NCBI GenBank assembly: GCA_964633825.1
Contig: CAZWHE010000115.1
Span: 1 to 13,393 of the forward strand
Reading direction: 5' to 3'
DNA: 13,393 nt
Source of the DNA: CAZWHE01 sp964633825
Lineage (GTDB): Bacteria; Planctomycetota; B15-G4; CAYZWU01
A program made the position numbers and the translations under genes. Positions 6,495 through 13,204 of the stretch are shown piece by piece. The notes below the pieces were generated by a model that was not told the origin of the DNA, did not search any database, and worked only from the letters and a program-made list of their open reading frames with translations. The first letter of the stretch is position 1. Every line of letters begins with the position of its first letter.

Positions 6495-6872
6495 TTATGC
6501 AGAATGGGTATCGGGGTAGCGTCCCACGAGAGGGTATTTGAAATAAAATCCGTCGGCAGCCTTGATCGCGCCGATAACGGGAAGGGCGATAGCCGATATG
6601 AAAACGACTCCGCTTAAAATCAAGGCGAGGGGAATGCCGATAAAGGTCAAATACATAATAAAAATGGGAATGCCGCTCAAAAAGACGGCGATATTGAGGT
6701 AGAGCGCCTGTTTGGCGATCGACGAAGTCACCGGGGATTCGCTCTTTGCGAAGACGATGATGATGGGGACGATGATACCGGCGAATATAATGATATAACC
6801 CGCCAGTCCGGAGAGGTGGGCGATGATGGCCCAGCTTCTCTCTTCCGGCGGAATCGAAAAGCGTTGGTTCAT
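6495..6872 (-). CDS. DUF4870 family small membrane protein
   Basis: A 125-residue protein starting at the ATG at 6872. The N-terminus PEERSWAIIAHLSGLAGY is the hallmark of DUF4870 (Tic20-like) proteins. It is followed by hydrophobic segments at about 15-43 (IIAHLSGL...IIIVFAK), 55-80 and 80-103, with the family's 'KQALYLNIAVFL' segment between, so three to four membrane passes are predicted. The function of this family is not established. The frame is open a further 30 codons upstream (ATG at 6962), but that stretch is not family-like and would include the promoter; AAGGA at 6885-6881, 8 nt before ATG 6872, decides the start. The gene is monocistronic, with its own promoter and a hairpin immediately after the stop. 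Confidence 0.85.
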   Translation of the reverse strand: MNQRFSIPPEERSWAIIAHLSGLAGYIIIFAGIIVPIIIVFAKSESPVTSSIAKQALYLNIAVFLSGIPIFIMYLTFIGIPLALILSGVVFISAIALPVIGAIKAADGFYFKYPLVGRYPDTHSA

Positions 6873-6880
6873 GACAATGG

Positions 6881-6885
6881 TCCTT
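6881..6885 (-). promoter_or_regulatory. Shine-Dalgarno deciding the DUF4870 start
   Basis: On the minus strand AAGGA is followed by CCATTGTC (8 nt) and the ATG at 6872, favouring this start over the upstream in-frame ATG at 6962, which lies beyond the predicted promoter. Confidence 0.65.
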
Positions 6886-6909
6886 ATAAGAGTCGATACA
6901 TTAGAGGAT

Positions 6910-6937
6910 AGGATATTATAACTACTTTGGTTGTCAA
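6910..6937 (-). promoter_or_regulatory. Sigma70-like promoter for the DUF4870 gene
   Basis: On the minus strand, consensus TTGACA (6937-6932), a 16-nt AT-rich spacer and TATCCT (6915-6910). Transcription would begin near 6903, giving a leader of about 30 nt to the ATG at 6872. A TATAAT also occurs inside the spacer but is too close to the -35 to pair with it. Confidence 0.6.
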
Positions 6938-7008
6938 GGGTTGAGAGAAACAATGGCCGCAATGTCCGATCTTTTGGATCCGGTGAGGAGATCGAGGATC
7001 ATCATCTC

Positions 7009-7038
7009 TTGCGCTGAGGGACGGTCCTGTGGTAAAAT
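7009..7038 (+). promoter_or_regulatory. Possible promoter for the DUF89 gene
   Basis: TTGCGC (7009-7014), an 18-nt spacer and TAAAAT (7033-7038) lie 45 nt before the TTG start at 7084. The -10 is good (5 of 6), the -35 weak. It is the only credible promoter pair in the 211-nt divergent gap between this gene and the DUF4870 gene. Confidence 0.4.
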
Positions 7039-7083
7039 CCTCGATTCTTATTTATCCCCGGTTTTGGAAAGGATGGATCCGAG

Positions 7084-7968
7084 TTGAAGATCACATTCGA
7101 TTGTGTTTCGTGCATTCTCAGAAAAGCGTTTCAAACCTGCGAGCTCGTCGGGCTCGACGGGAAGAAAGAAGAAGAAGTGGCCCGGGAGGTCTTGAAGTTC
7201 CTTTCCAACATTTCCTTCGACCAGAGCACCGGGCTGATCAATATGGAACTGAACCGTCTCCTCACCGATCTCACCGGCGAGGATGATCCCTATAAGAATG
7301 CAAAGAGTTTTTACACCGACCTGGCACTGCGCGCTTACCCCGAACTGAAGCACACGGTCCGCGAGTCGGAAAAACCTTTCGAAACCGCTGTCCGCATGGC
7401 TCTTGCCGGAAACTCGATCAAGTATGTGTTCAACGGCAAGATCGACAACGTCACCCTCTTCAACGGGATCGAGAGCGTGCTCAGCCATCCCCTCGCCTAT
7501 GACCACATTGCCCGTCTGGAAGAGGCTGTCCAGAAAGCGTCCAGCATTCTTTACCTGGCCGACAACGCCGGGGAGACCGTGTTCGACAAGCTTCTCATCG
7601 AAGAGCTTCCCACGGAAAAAGTCACCTACGTGGTGAAAGGGGGGCCGGTCATGAACGACGCCACTCTCTTCGAAGCCGACTTCGCCGGTCTGACCGATCT
7701 CGTCGAGGTGATCGAAAACGGATCGAATGCTCCGGGAACGATCCTCGATATCTGCCCCCAAGGCTTCCAGGACCGCTTCAACGGATCCGACCTGATCATC
7801 TCCAAGGGACAGGCAAATTTCAAAGCCCTCAACGGTGTGGATCGCGAGATCTACCACATCTTCATGGTCAAGTGTTCGGTGGTGGCCGATAATCTCGACT
7901 GCTCTCGAAACGCCCTCGTCGTCAAGAATTCTTCCCTCGATCACAACGGTAAAAACGCGGCGGGGTAA
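7084..7968 (+). CDS. DUF89 / ARMT1-like metal-dependent phosphatase (damage-control phosphatase family)
   Basis: A 294-residue protein, the usual length of prokaryotic DUF89 members. The N-terminus has the family's Cys pair (FDCVSCILRKAF, Cys7 and Cys10). The core metal site is LADNAGETVFDKLLIEEL from 158 (Asp160, Asn161, Glu164), then KGGPVMNDAT (185-194) and DLIISKGQANF (236-246). Characterised relatives are Mn/Co/Ni-dependent phosphatases that hydrolyse sugar phosphates or other damaged phosphometabolites; the substrate here is unknown. The start is TTG at 7084, preceded by GGAAAGG about 10 nt upstream; the nearby ATG at 7073 is out of frame and stops after four codons. The family-typical MKITFDC beginning supports TTG. 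The product is cytoplasmic, with no signal. It is convergent with the acyltransferase gene, 51 nt apart, with only a weak 5-bp stem (7976-7992) between them. Confidence 0.88.
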   Translation: MKITFDCVSCILRKAFQTCELVGLDGKKEEEVAREVLKFLSNISFDQSTGLINMELNRLLTDLTGEDDPYKNAKSFYTDLALRAYPELKHTVRESEKPFETAVRMALAGNSIKYVFNGKIDNVTLFNGIESVLSHPLAYDHIARLEEAVQKASSILYLADNAGETVFDKLLIEELPTEKVTYVVKGGPVMNDATLFEADFAGLTDLVEVIENGSNAPGTILDICPQGFQDRFNGSDLIISKGQANFKALNGVDREIYHIFMVKCSVVADNLDCSRNALVVKNSSLDHNGKNAAG

Positions 7969-8019
7969 GGGTACCGGGCCCTCTTGTGGCCCAAGGAGAC
8001 TTTCCTGCCGCTCTTCGCA

Positions 8020-9291
8020 TCAGTGGTTCGGGAAAAGCTCGCTCCACCCGTAATAGACCCTGTTGGAGTTGGCGGCGCCGTTGAAGGTCTCGTTGAAGGC
8101 GACGTACATGTCCATCAGGTTGGGCCGGAAGCACGCCATCTGATGCGTGCCGATGTTGGAGATGTCGCTTTCGATGTCCCACACCTCCTCCGTGTCCACG
8201 GCATAATCCACGGAGAGCTCGGAGACCTGATGGCTGTATCTCGGGCACCAAACCGGAGTGTAGAGGAGGCGGTGGTGGTTGGTGACCGCCAGGAGCTCAG
8301 TCGAATTGAGCAGGGGATTGTGATCCATGTTGTTCGAGGCCGTGCGGAGGGCATGCCCGTAGTAATTGATCTCGAGAACGGCGCCGGCGCCTTCTCCGGG
8401 GAATCCGGGAACGGGGCAGGGAGAGAGAAGGCTGAGCTCGAAAGAGCCCAGGGCCTGGCATGACGTCACCGCCTGGTAAACGTCGAAGTGGGTCTCGTAA
8501 CCGTCGCCGTCGAAGTCCTTCCTCTCGATCCCGGTCCGGAGCGAGAAACCGACCCCCGTGTAGGTCAGCGGATAGACGGTGCCCGATCCCTGGTGGTTGC
8601 CGTAGTTGACGGCGGCGGCGACGCCGTCTTCGTTGAAAGCAGTCAGGACGGAAATCAGCCCCGGCCAGGAAAGGGAGATGAAGGGCTTCTCGTCGGGAAG
8701 GGACGAATCGAATGCGATGATCACGCTTTTCGTGTTCAGGTGGCCGCTCGGATCGAGACCCCAGTCAAGGTCCCGGGCGAAGACCGATCCTCCCGCAAGA
8801 ACAGGATCCGCGGCGGTGGCCCCGCCCCAGCCGAAAGTCGCCGAGCAGGAGAGCTGGCCGAGCTCGGCCACGAGGTTGGCGGCGAAGATGTCGTCCTCCG
8901 TGAGGTCCCGGCCCAGGGCGTCGATGGTGATGTCGGTTCCATGCGCGACCATGCCGTCGTACATTCCGTCGATCTCGTCCTGGAACCGTCCGTCCAGAAC
9001 GAAGGCATATTGCACGAGGGGGAGGAGGACGAGCTCGTACGTGAGGGGATCGACGAAAGTGCCCAGGGCGTAGTCCTCGACGAGGGCCATGATATCGCTG
9101 CCGAGAAGCCAGCCGTGGGCGAATCCCATTTCGTAGTGGGTGCCCCAGACGTTGAGGATGCGCTGGTTCTCCTTGTATTCGATCGACCCGTTGATCGGGG
9201 GATGTCTGACGGCCGTTGTCTCCATCTGGGGGGGCGACAGGGACGGAACCTGGCCGAAAAGGAGTGCGGCGAGCAGAACGATGGAATGCAT
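8020..9291 (-). CDS. Secreted C45-type Ntn hydrolase / acyltransferase-like protein
   Basis: A 423-residue protein with a Sec signal (MHSIVLLAALLFGQVPSLS). The layout fits the C45/acyl-CoA:6-APA acyltransferase-like Ntn group: an early VWGTHYEMGFAHG (48-60), the nucleophile region LSCSATFGWGG (147-157), FARDLDW (171-177; the family's aRNxDW element), the ISVLTAFNEDGVAAAVNYG stretch (213-231) and AVTNHH (335-340) near the C-terminal end. In this group a Cys freed by autocleavage is the nucleophile; Cys149 is the candidate, but Ser150 follows and the usual Gly-Cys cleavage site is Ser-Cys here, so maturation is uncertain. Residues 259-270 read DFDGDGYETHFD, a good EF-hand-like calcium loop inserted in the domain. 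Strong Shine-Dalgarno AAGGAAGG (9304-9297) 5 nt before ATG. It lies 60 nt after the glycosyltransferase gene on the same strand, possibly co-transcribed. Substrate unknown. Confidence 0.8.
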   Translation of the reverse strand: MHSIVLLAALLFGQVPSLSPPQMETTAVRHPPINGSIEYKENQRILNVWGTHYEMGFAHGWLLGSDIMALVEDYALGTFVDPLTYELVLLPLVQYAFVLDGRFQDEIDGMYDGMVAHGTDITIDALGRDLTEDDIFAANLVAELGQLSCSATFGWGGATAADPVLAGGSVFARDLDWGLDPSGHLNTKSVIIAFDSSLPDEKPFISLSWPGLISVLTAFNEDGVAAAVNYGNHQGSGTVYPLTYTGVGFSLRTGIERKDFDGDGYETHFDVYQAVTSCQALGSFELSLLSPCPVPGFPGEGAGAVLEINYYGHALRTASNNMDHNPLLNSTELLAVTNHHRLLYTPVWCPRYSHQVSELSVDYAVDTEEVWDIESDISNIGTHQMACFRPNLMDMYVAFNETFNGAANSNRVYYGWSELFPNH

Positions 9292-9351
9292 GATGACCTT
9301 CCTTAATTATTGATACGAATGTCAGGCTCTGATTTTTCGGAATCTATTGTA

Positions 9352-10971
9352 TCACAAACCGCTCGGCTTTTCCCGTCTCCGGGAAGAAAGCCGCTTGAGC
9401 CAGCGAAGAGCGCGTTCTTCGTGAGCGGGACTGCCCCTTTCCTTTGCCATGCGGTAAAGATTTTGCCACTCGGCGACCGCGTCGCCCCGGCGGTGGGGCA
9501 TCATCGAAAGGGCGAGGGCCAGATTGCTGCGGGCCGGAAGGTAGCCCGGGCTGAGCGCGATCGCCGACCGGATGGCGTCTTCGGCCTCGGCGTATTTCTC
9601 CTTCTTGATATACTGGCTCCCCAGGTTGTGGAAGGACATGTACGATTCTGGCTCCTTGCCGCCCGAGAGAAGGACCGAGCCGCCGAAGAGGCACGCCGCG
9701 GCGATAAGCCCCGCAGCGAGGGGCCCGATCCGCCGCCGGGCCAGCGCGCCGCCGAGGAAGGAGATGCCGGCGCCGGCTGGCATGATGAGAAAGGGAACGA
9801 GAGCGAGCCTGTAACGGTCCGTCACGTAGAAGCCGAGAAGGACGGCCAGGGCGGAGAGACAGAGGAGGTAGAGAGGCGCCAGCTCGCGCCATCCTTTCCT
9901 CGTCACAAAGAAGCCGAGCAGGGCGAAGGCCAGGATCACGGCGTAGCGGGCCGGCGTCCACTTGAGCAGGGGAGAAAAACGCATGGCCTGGTAATAGTTC
10001 CGGTCGCCGGGAAACTCGAAGGACTCGAGAACAAAGCCCAGCTTCTTCAGAACGAGCGAGAGCCATTCGCCCGGATTCTGGGCAATGAAGTCGAGACCCC
10101 TTTTGAAGTAAAAGGACGAGATTTCCGAGTCTTTCAGCTCTTTTCCGGCATCCCTCTCGGCGAGGGCTTCGAAGGTGCTGCGCATGATCTTGGGGTTCTG
10201 CACGGCCTCGACGGGGATCCCGTCCGGCACGTGGTAGCGGCCGTTGGCGCCCTTGTGGTTTCCCATGAAGAAATTGACGCCGCCAGAGGAGTTGATCAGG
10301 ACGAAATCATCCCCCTCGACCGCGTTGTGGATCAGCGGAACAGCGGCGATGACAGCGGCGCCGGCCAGGAGAAGGACCGCGCCCCGGAGGCGGCGCGGTT
10401 TTTCGAAGGCCGCCCACGCTGCAAGCAGCAGGGCGGGGAGGAGGAAGGTGCTGCGCGCCACGGCGGCCAGGCCGCAGACAATGCCGCAGGCGAACCAGGG
10501 GAGCTTCCGCTCTTTTTCCCGGCATTCGAGAAAAAGGAGAAACGCCGAAAGGGCCAGGAAGAGGTGGAGCGTTTCGGTCAGCAGGATCTCGGTGAAAAAG
10601 ATGAGGGGGCCGTAGAGAGCGGCGGCCAGCCCGGCGAAAAGACCCGCCCTCGGCCCGAAGAGCATCGATCCCGCCCGCGCCACGAGACAGCAGGTCAGCG
10701 ACGAGAGCACGGCCTGGACGATGAGAGCGAAGAGCGCCGAGCCGCCCGAGATCGCGTAAAGGAATCCCAGGAAATAGGGGAAAAGGGGGCAGAGAAAGAA
10801 AGGCTTTCCATCGGTCAGCGATCCCGAAGCGATGCGGGCCGCCCATTCGTGATAGACCTTGTCGTCCGTGTTGAGCTCGCAGAAGTAGGGGCTCGACTGT
10901 GACGCGAACCAGAGGTTCAGCAGGCGGAGCGCCAGGGCGATGAGGAAGATGGCCAAGAGGGTTCGCTTCAT
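9352..10971 (-). CDS. Polytopic membrane glycosyltransferase (GT-C/PMT_2-like) with C-terminal TPR
   Basis: A 539-residue protein from ATG 10971 (544 if the in-frame ATG at 10986 is used). AGGGA lies 4 nt before ATG 10971, whereas ATG 10986 overlaps the preceding stop by 1 nt (TGATG) and lacks a Shine-Dalgarno, so either is possible with coupled translation. The first membrane helix (TLLAIFLIALALRLLNLWF) is followed by the GT-C acidic motif NTDDKVYHEWA and then PLFPYFLGFLYAISG, the typical start of ArnT/PMT-like transferases that use polyprenyl-phosphate sugars. About ten hydrophobic segments follow. After the last helix comes a soluble tail of about 100 residues with a TPR unit (HNLGSQYIKKEKYAEAEDAI, then ALSPGYLPARSNLALAL). 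Donor and acceptor are unknown. Second gene of the minus-strand run M42 peptidase - transferase - acyltransferase. Confidence 0.85.
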   Translation of the reverse strand: MKRTLLAIFLIALALRLLNLWFASQSSPYFCELNTDDKVYHEWAARIASGSLTDGKPFFLCPLFPYFLGFLYAISGGSALFALIVQAVLSSLTCCLVARAGSMLFGPRAGLFAGLAAALYGPLIFFTEILLTETLHLFLALSAFLLFLECREKERKLPWFACGIVCGLAAVARSTFLLPALLLAAWAAFEKPRRLRGAVLLLAGAAVIAAVPLIHNAVEGDDFVLINSSGGVNFFMGNHKGANGRYHVPDGIPVEAVQNPKIMRSTFEALAERDAGKELKDSEISSFYFKRGLDFIAQNPGEWLSLVLKKLGFVLESFEFPGDRNYYQAMRFSPLLKWTPARYAVILAFALLGFFVTRKGWRELAPLYLLCLSALAVLLGFYVTDRYRLALVPFLIMPAGAGISFLGGALARRRIGPLAAGLIAAACLFGGSVLLSGGKEPESYMSFHNLGSQYIKKEKYAEAEDAIRSAIALSPGYLPARSNLALALSMMPHRRGDAVAEWQNLYRMAKERGSPAHEERALRWLKRLSSRRREKPSGL

Positions 10972-10985
10972 CACTTCCCTCTGCA

Positions 10986-12032
10986 TCAGGTCGGCATGAA
11001 ACTGCCCTTGTGAGCCGATTCGATAAACTTCGATACCAGCCTGACGGCGGCACGAACGTCATTCTTGTGAACCATCTCGATCGGGCTGTGGCCGTACCGC
11101 GTGGGAATCGAAATGGTGATGGCCGGACAACCGGCGCGGACTCTCTGCATGGCGCCGGCTTCGGTGCCTCCCCGGGGCAGGATCTCCATCTGGTGTTTGA
11201 TGCGGTTCTTTTTCGCCAGGTCGACGAAAAAGTCGACGAGCTTCGGGCTGCAGATCAGAGAGGAATCCATGATCTTGACGGCCACCCCTCCGCCGAGGGC
11301 CGTCACTTTCTGGTGCACGGGCGCTCCGGGCATGTCGCATGCGAGAGTGATGTCCACGGCGACGGCGATATCGGGCTCGATTCCGAAAGCCGAGACCTGC
11401 GCTCCGCGCAGGCCCACTTCCTCTTGAACCGAGCCGACGGCGTATATGTCGGTCTTTGATGCTTTGGCGGTCTTGAGAGCTTCGAAGATGACGTAGGCGC
11501 CGACCCGGTCGTCGAAGGCCTTGGAAACATAACAGTCTCCCGCTTCAACAAAGTCCCGGTCCATGGTGATCCAGTCCCCTTCCTCGACGAGCTTATTCAC
11601 CTTGTTCTTGGGGAGCCCCGTGTCGATGTAGAGCTCGGGGAAACCGAGAGATTTCTTTCGATCTTCAGGAGTGAGCACGTGAATCGGCTTCGTGCCGATC
11701 ACGCCGCGCAGTTTTTTCCCACGGCGTGTGTGTATGAACACCCTCTGGGAGAGAAGGTTGCGCGTGTCCCAGCCGCCGACGGGCAGAAAGCGGACCCAGC
11801 CCTCTTTTTCGACGCAGTTGACAATGAAGCCGATCTCGTCGATGTGGCCCGACAGCATGACCCTGCGCCGCGGCGCCCGGCCCTTTCCTTTCTTGAAACA
11901 GATGATGTTGCCCAGAGAGTCGGTGCGGATTTCGTCGACCTTGCCGGTCATCTCTTCTCTGATGATCTTTCGAATCGCTTCTTCCCGTCCCGAGATGCCG
12001 TGCGCCTCGCAGAGCTTTTTGAGGAATTCCAT
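10986..12032 (-). CDS. M42 family dinuclear-metal aminopeptidase
   Basis: A 348-residue cytoplasmic peptidase of the M42 family (TET aminopeptidase / glutamyl aminopeptidase, formerly annotated endoglucanase M), which trims N-terminal residues from peptides as a large hollow oligomer. The expected residues are all visible: His63 and Asp65 in SGHIDEIGF, bridging Asp174 in AFDDRVG, catalytic Glu204 and ligand Glu205 in QEEVGLRGA, Asp227 in AVDITL and His315 in RYGHSPIEM. Length is normal. GGAGAG (12041-12036) lies just before the ATG at 12032. The left end of palindromic element B begins about 10 nt upstream of the start codon, so the mRNA leader lies in repeat sequence. The stop overlaps a possible start of the next gene by 1 nt (TGATG). 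Substrate preference within M42 cannot be read from sequence. Confidence 0.93.
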   Translation of the reverse strand: MEFLKKLCEAHGISGREEAIRKIIREEMTGKVDEIRTDSLGNIICFKKGKGRAPRRRVMLSGHIDEIGFIVNCVEKEGWVRFLPVGGWDTRNLLSQRVFIHTRRGKKLRGVIGTKPIHVLTPEDRKKSLGFPELYIDTGLPKNKVNKLVEEGDWITMDRDFVEAGDCYVSKAFDDRVGAYVIFEALKTAKASKTDIYAVGSVQEEVGLRGAQVSAFGIEPDIAVAVDITLACDMPGAPVHQKVTALGGGVAVKIMDSSLICSPKLVDFFVDLAKKNRIKHQMEILPRGGTEAGAMQRVRAGCPAITISIPTRYGHSPIEMVHKNDVRAAVRLVSKFIESAHKGSFMPT

Positions 12033-12041
12033 GGTCTCTCC

Positions 12042-12131
12042 AAAAAGGGGGACACAATACGTGTTAATCCGAATTCAATGTTAATTAAGTAATACGAGAG
12101 TACAACGGATTAATGCGTATTGTGTCCCTCT
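12042..12131. repeat. Palindromic interspersed element B (same family as element A)
   Basis: The left arm (about 12046-12071) and right arm (12106-12129) are inverted copies: GGGACACAATACG, then two mismatched bases, then TTAATCCG; the left arm has two extra G. The loop is 34 nt and AT-rich (12072-12105). The outer core GGGGGACACAATACG is shared with element A, whereas the inner halves differ (TTAATCCG here, ACGCGTAG there). The element lies between the FG-GAP gene end (12185) and the M42 gene start (12032), both minus strand. No open frame of its own. Confidence 0.7.
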
Positions 12132-12146
12132 ATGGAGGTCGATGCG

Positions 12147-12175
12147 GTGAGGGGCGGAGAGGAACCGCCCCTCAC
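12147..12175 (-). terminator. Perfect 11-bp hairpin after the FG-GAP gene
   Basis: GTGAGGGGCGG (12147-12157) and CCGCCCCTCAC (12165-12175) are perfect inverted arms with a 7-nt loop, 9 nt downstream of the FG-GAP gene stop on the minus strand. The stem is strong, but no T-run follows on the minus strand, so this is a terminator-like or mRNA-stabilising hairpin rather than a textbook intrinsic terminator. Confidence 0.6.
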
Positions 12176-12184
12176 TCGAATTCT

Positions 12185-13180
12185 TTAGTTCACGATTTCC
12201 ACACTCACCGGATTCGACTGGTAGTCGTAGGGGTTTTCCGTTGTGTAGGCGAAGTTCATGATCGTCCCGAGAGCGAGCGGGAGAGAAGCCGGCGCATTGA
12301 ACGCCGCCGCCGCCCCGCCGCCGGCGTCGAGAGTGCCGCGGAAGTTGGGAAAGATCGCGTTGTTGTAATGGCTCACGATGTACTGGAGAACCACGTCGTT
12401 GTTCAGAGGGAGGGTGTTGCCGCCCGGAAGTGTCGTGCCCGGCTCGGTTCCCGACTTCGTGCCCAGGAGGAAGTACTGCCGCCCCGCATAGGCCGTTCCC
12501 GCGTTAAGGTCGAAGTTGACCGTGCCGCCCTGGCTTTGGGAGAGGGCGTTCGCGTCGATGGAGAGGGGTCCCATGGCGTGGAAGTACCAGACGCCGCCCG
12601 TTGGGGTGCCGTTGTAGTTCCTGTTTCCGCTGATGATGTCGAGAATACCGTCGTTATCCCAGTCGGCGACGTCGATGCGGGCGTAATAATAGACATCGAG
12701 GTTGACGCCGCCCGCCTTCAGCTGCGTGCGGCCGTTGAAAGAGGGATTCGTGTCGGTGCCCTTGTTGTCGTAGAAGTAGATGTATCCCTGATACTCGCCG
12801 ATGACGAGGTCCTTCTTCCCGTCGCGGTCCCAGTCGACGGCCACCGGGCTGCCGCGCGATCCCACGTCGAGGTCGCCGGCTCCGTTCTTGACGTAGCTGG
12901 AGGTCGTGAAAACGGGATTGGCGTCCGTTCCCGTGTTGATCAGGAGATAGACCTTGCCCGTGTCTTCGCCGCAGATCACGTCCTTCTTTCCGTCGCTGTT
13001 CCAGTCCACCACATAAGGCGTCGAGTAATTGCCGCAGTCGAATCTCGAACCGCCGAGCTGAAGGTAAGTGTACCCCGAAAACTGGGGATTCGCGTCGGTG
13101 CCGGTGTTGAGGTAGATCCTGATGTAGCCGTATTTTTCGCCCGTGAGGAGGTCTTTTTTGCCATCGTTGTCCCAGTCCAC
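12185..13180 (-). CDS. FG-GAP/VCBS repeat protein, C-terminal portion after an in-frame stop (probably a broken gene)
   Basis: An open frame of 331 codons that continues, in the same frame, the fragment at 13205-13393 past a single TGA (13207-13205). The annotated start here, GTG at 13180, falls inside a repeat (VVDWDNDG) and is not a credible natural start. The visible repeats of 57-58 residues begin STP-x-VVDW-(N/D)-x-DG-x-KDL and end N-x-GTD-x-NP-x-F. Three to four are complete, a calcium-binding FG-GAP/VCBS-type propeller seen in secreted or surface proteins. After about residue 205 comes a beta-rich domain (GGTVNFDLNAG, YFLLGTKSGTEPG, TLPLNNDV, ending SNPVSVEIVN) that recurs at the C-termini of secreted proteins in environmental bacteria. 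No membrane anchor is seen. Read either as pseudogene remnant or as an assembly error; the domain assignment is firm, the gene state is not. Confidence 0.75.
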   Translation of the reverse strand: MDWDNDGKKDLLTGEKYGYIRIYLNTGTDANPQFSGYTYLQLGGSRFDCGNYSTPYVVDWNSDGKKDVICGEDTGKVYLLINTGTDANPVFTTSSYVKNGAGDLDVGSRGSPVAVDWDRDGKKDLVIGEYQGYIYFYDNKGTDTNPSFNGRTQLKAGGVNLDVYYYARIDVADWDNDGILDIISGNRNYNGTPTGGVWYFHAMGPLSIDANALSQSQGGTVNFDLNAGTAYAGRQYFLLGTKSGTEPGTTLPGGNTLPLNNDVVLQYIVSHYNNAIFPNFRGTLDAGGGAAAAFNAPASLPLALGTIMNFAYTTENPYDYQSNPVSVEIVN

Positions 13181-13204
13181 TACTCGTGGAGTCGAACCGA
13201 TGCA

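Noticed and set aside
6873..6962. Upstream extension of the DUF4870 protein to ATG 6962.
   Set aside because: The extra 30 residues span a good promoter and the Shine-Dalgarno for ATG 6872, and do not fit the family.
7976..7992. GGGCC/GGCCC stem between the convergent DUF89 and acyltransferase genes as a terminator.
   Set aside because: Only 5 bp, with no T-run on either side; too weak to call.
9310..10902. 530-codon plus-strand frame opposite the glycosyltransferase.
   Set aside because: Antisense shadow, highly charged with no domain; the minus strand encodes a polytopic membrane protein with GT-C motifs.
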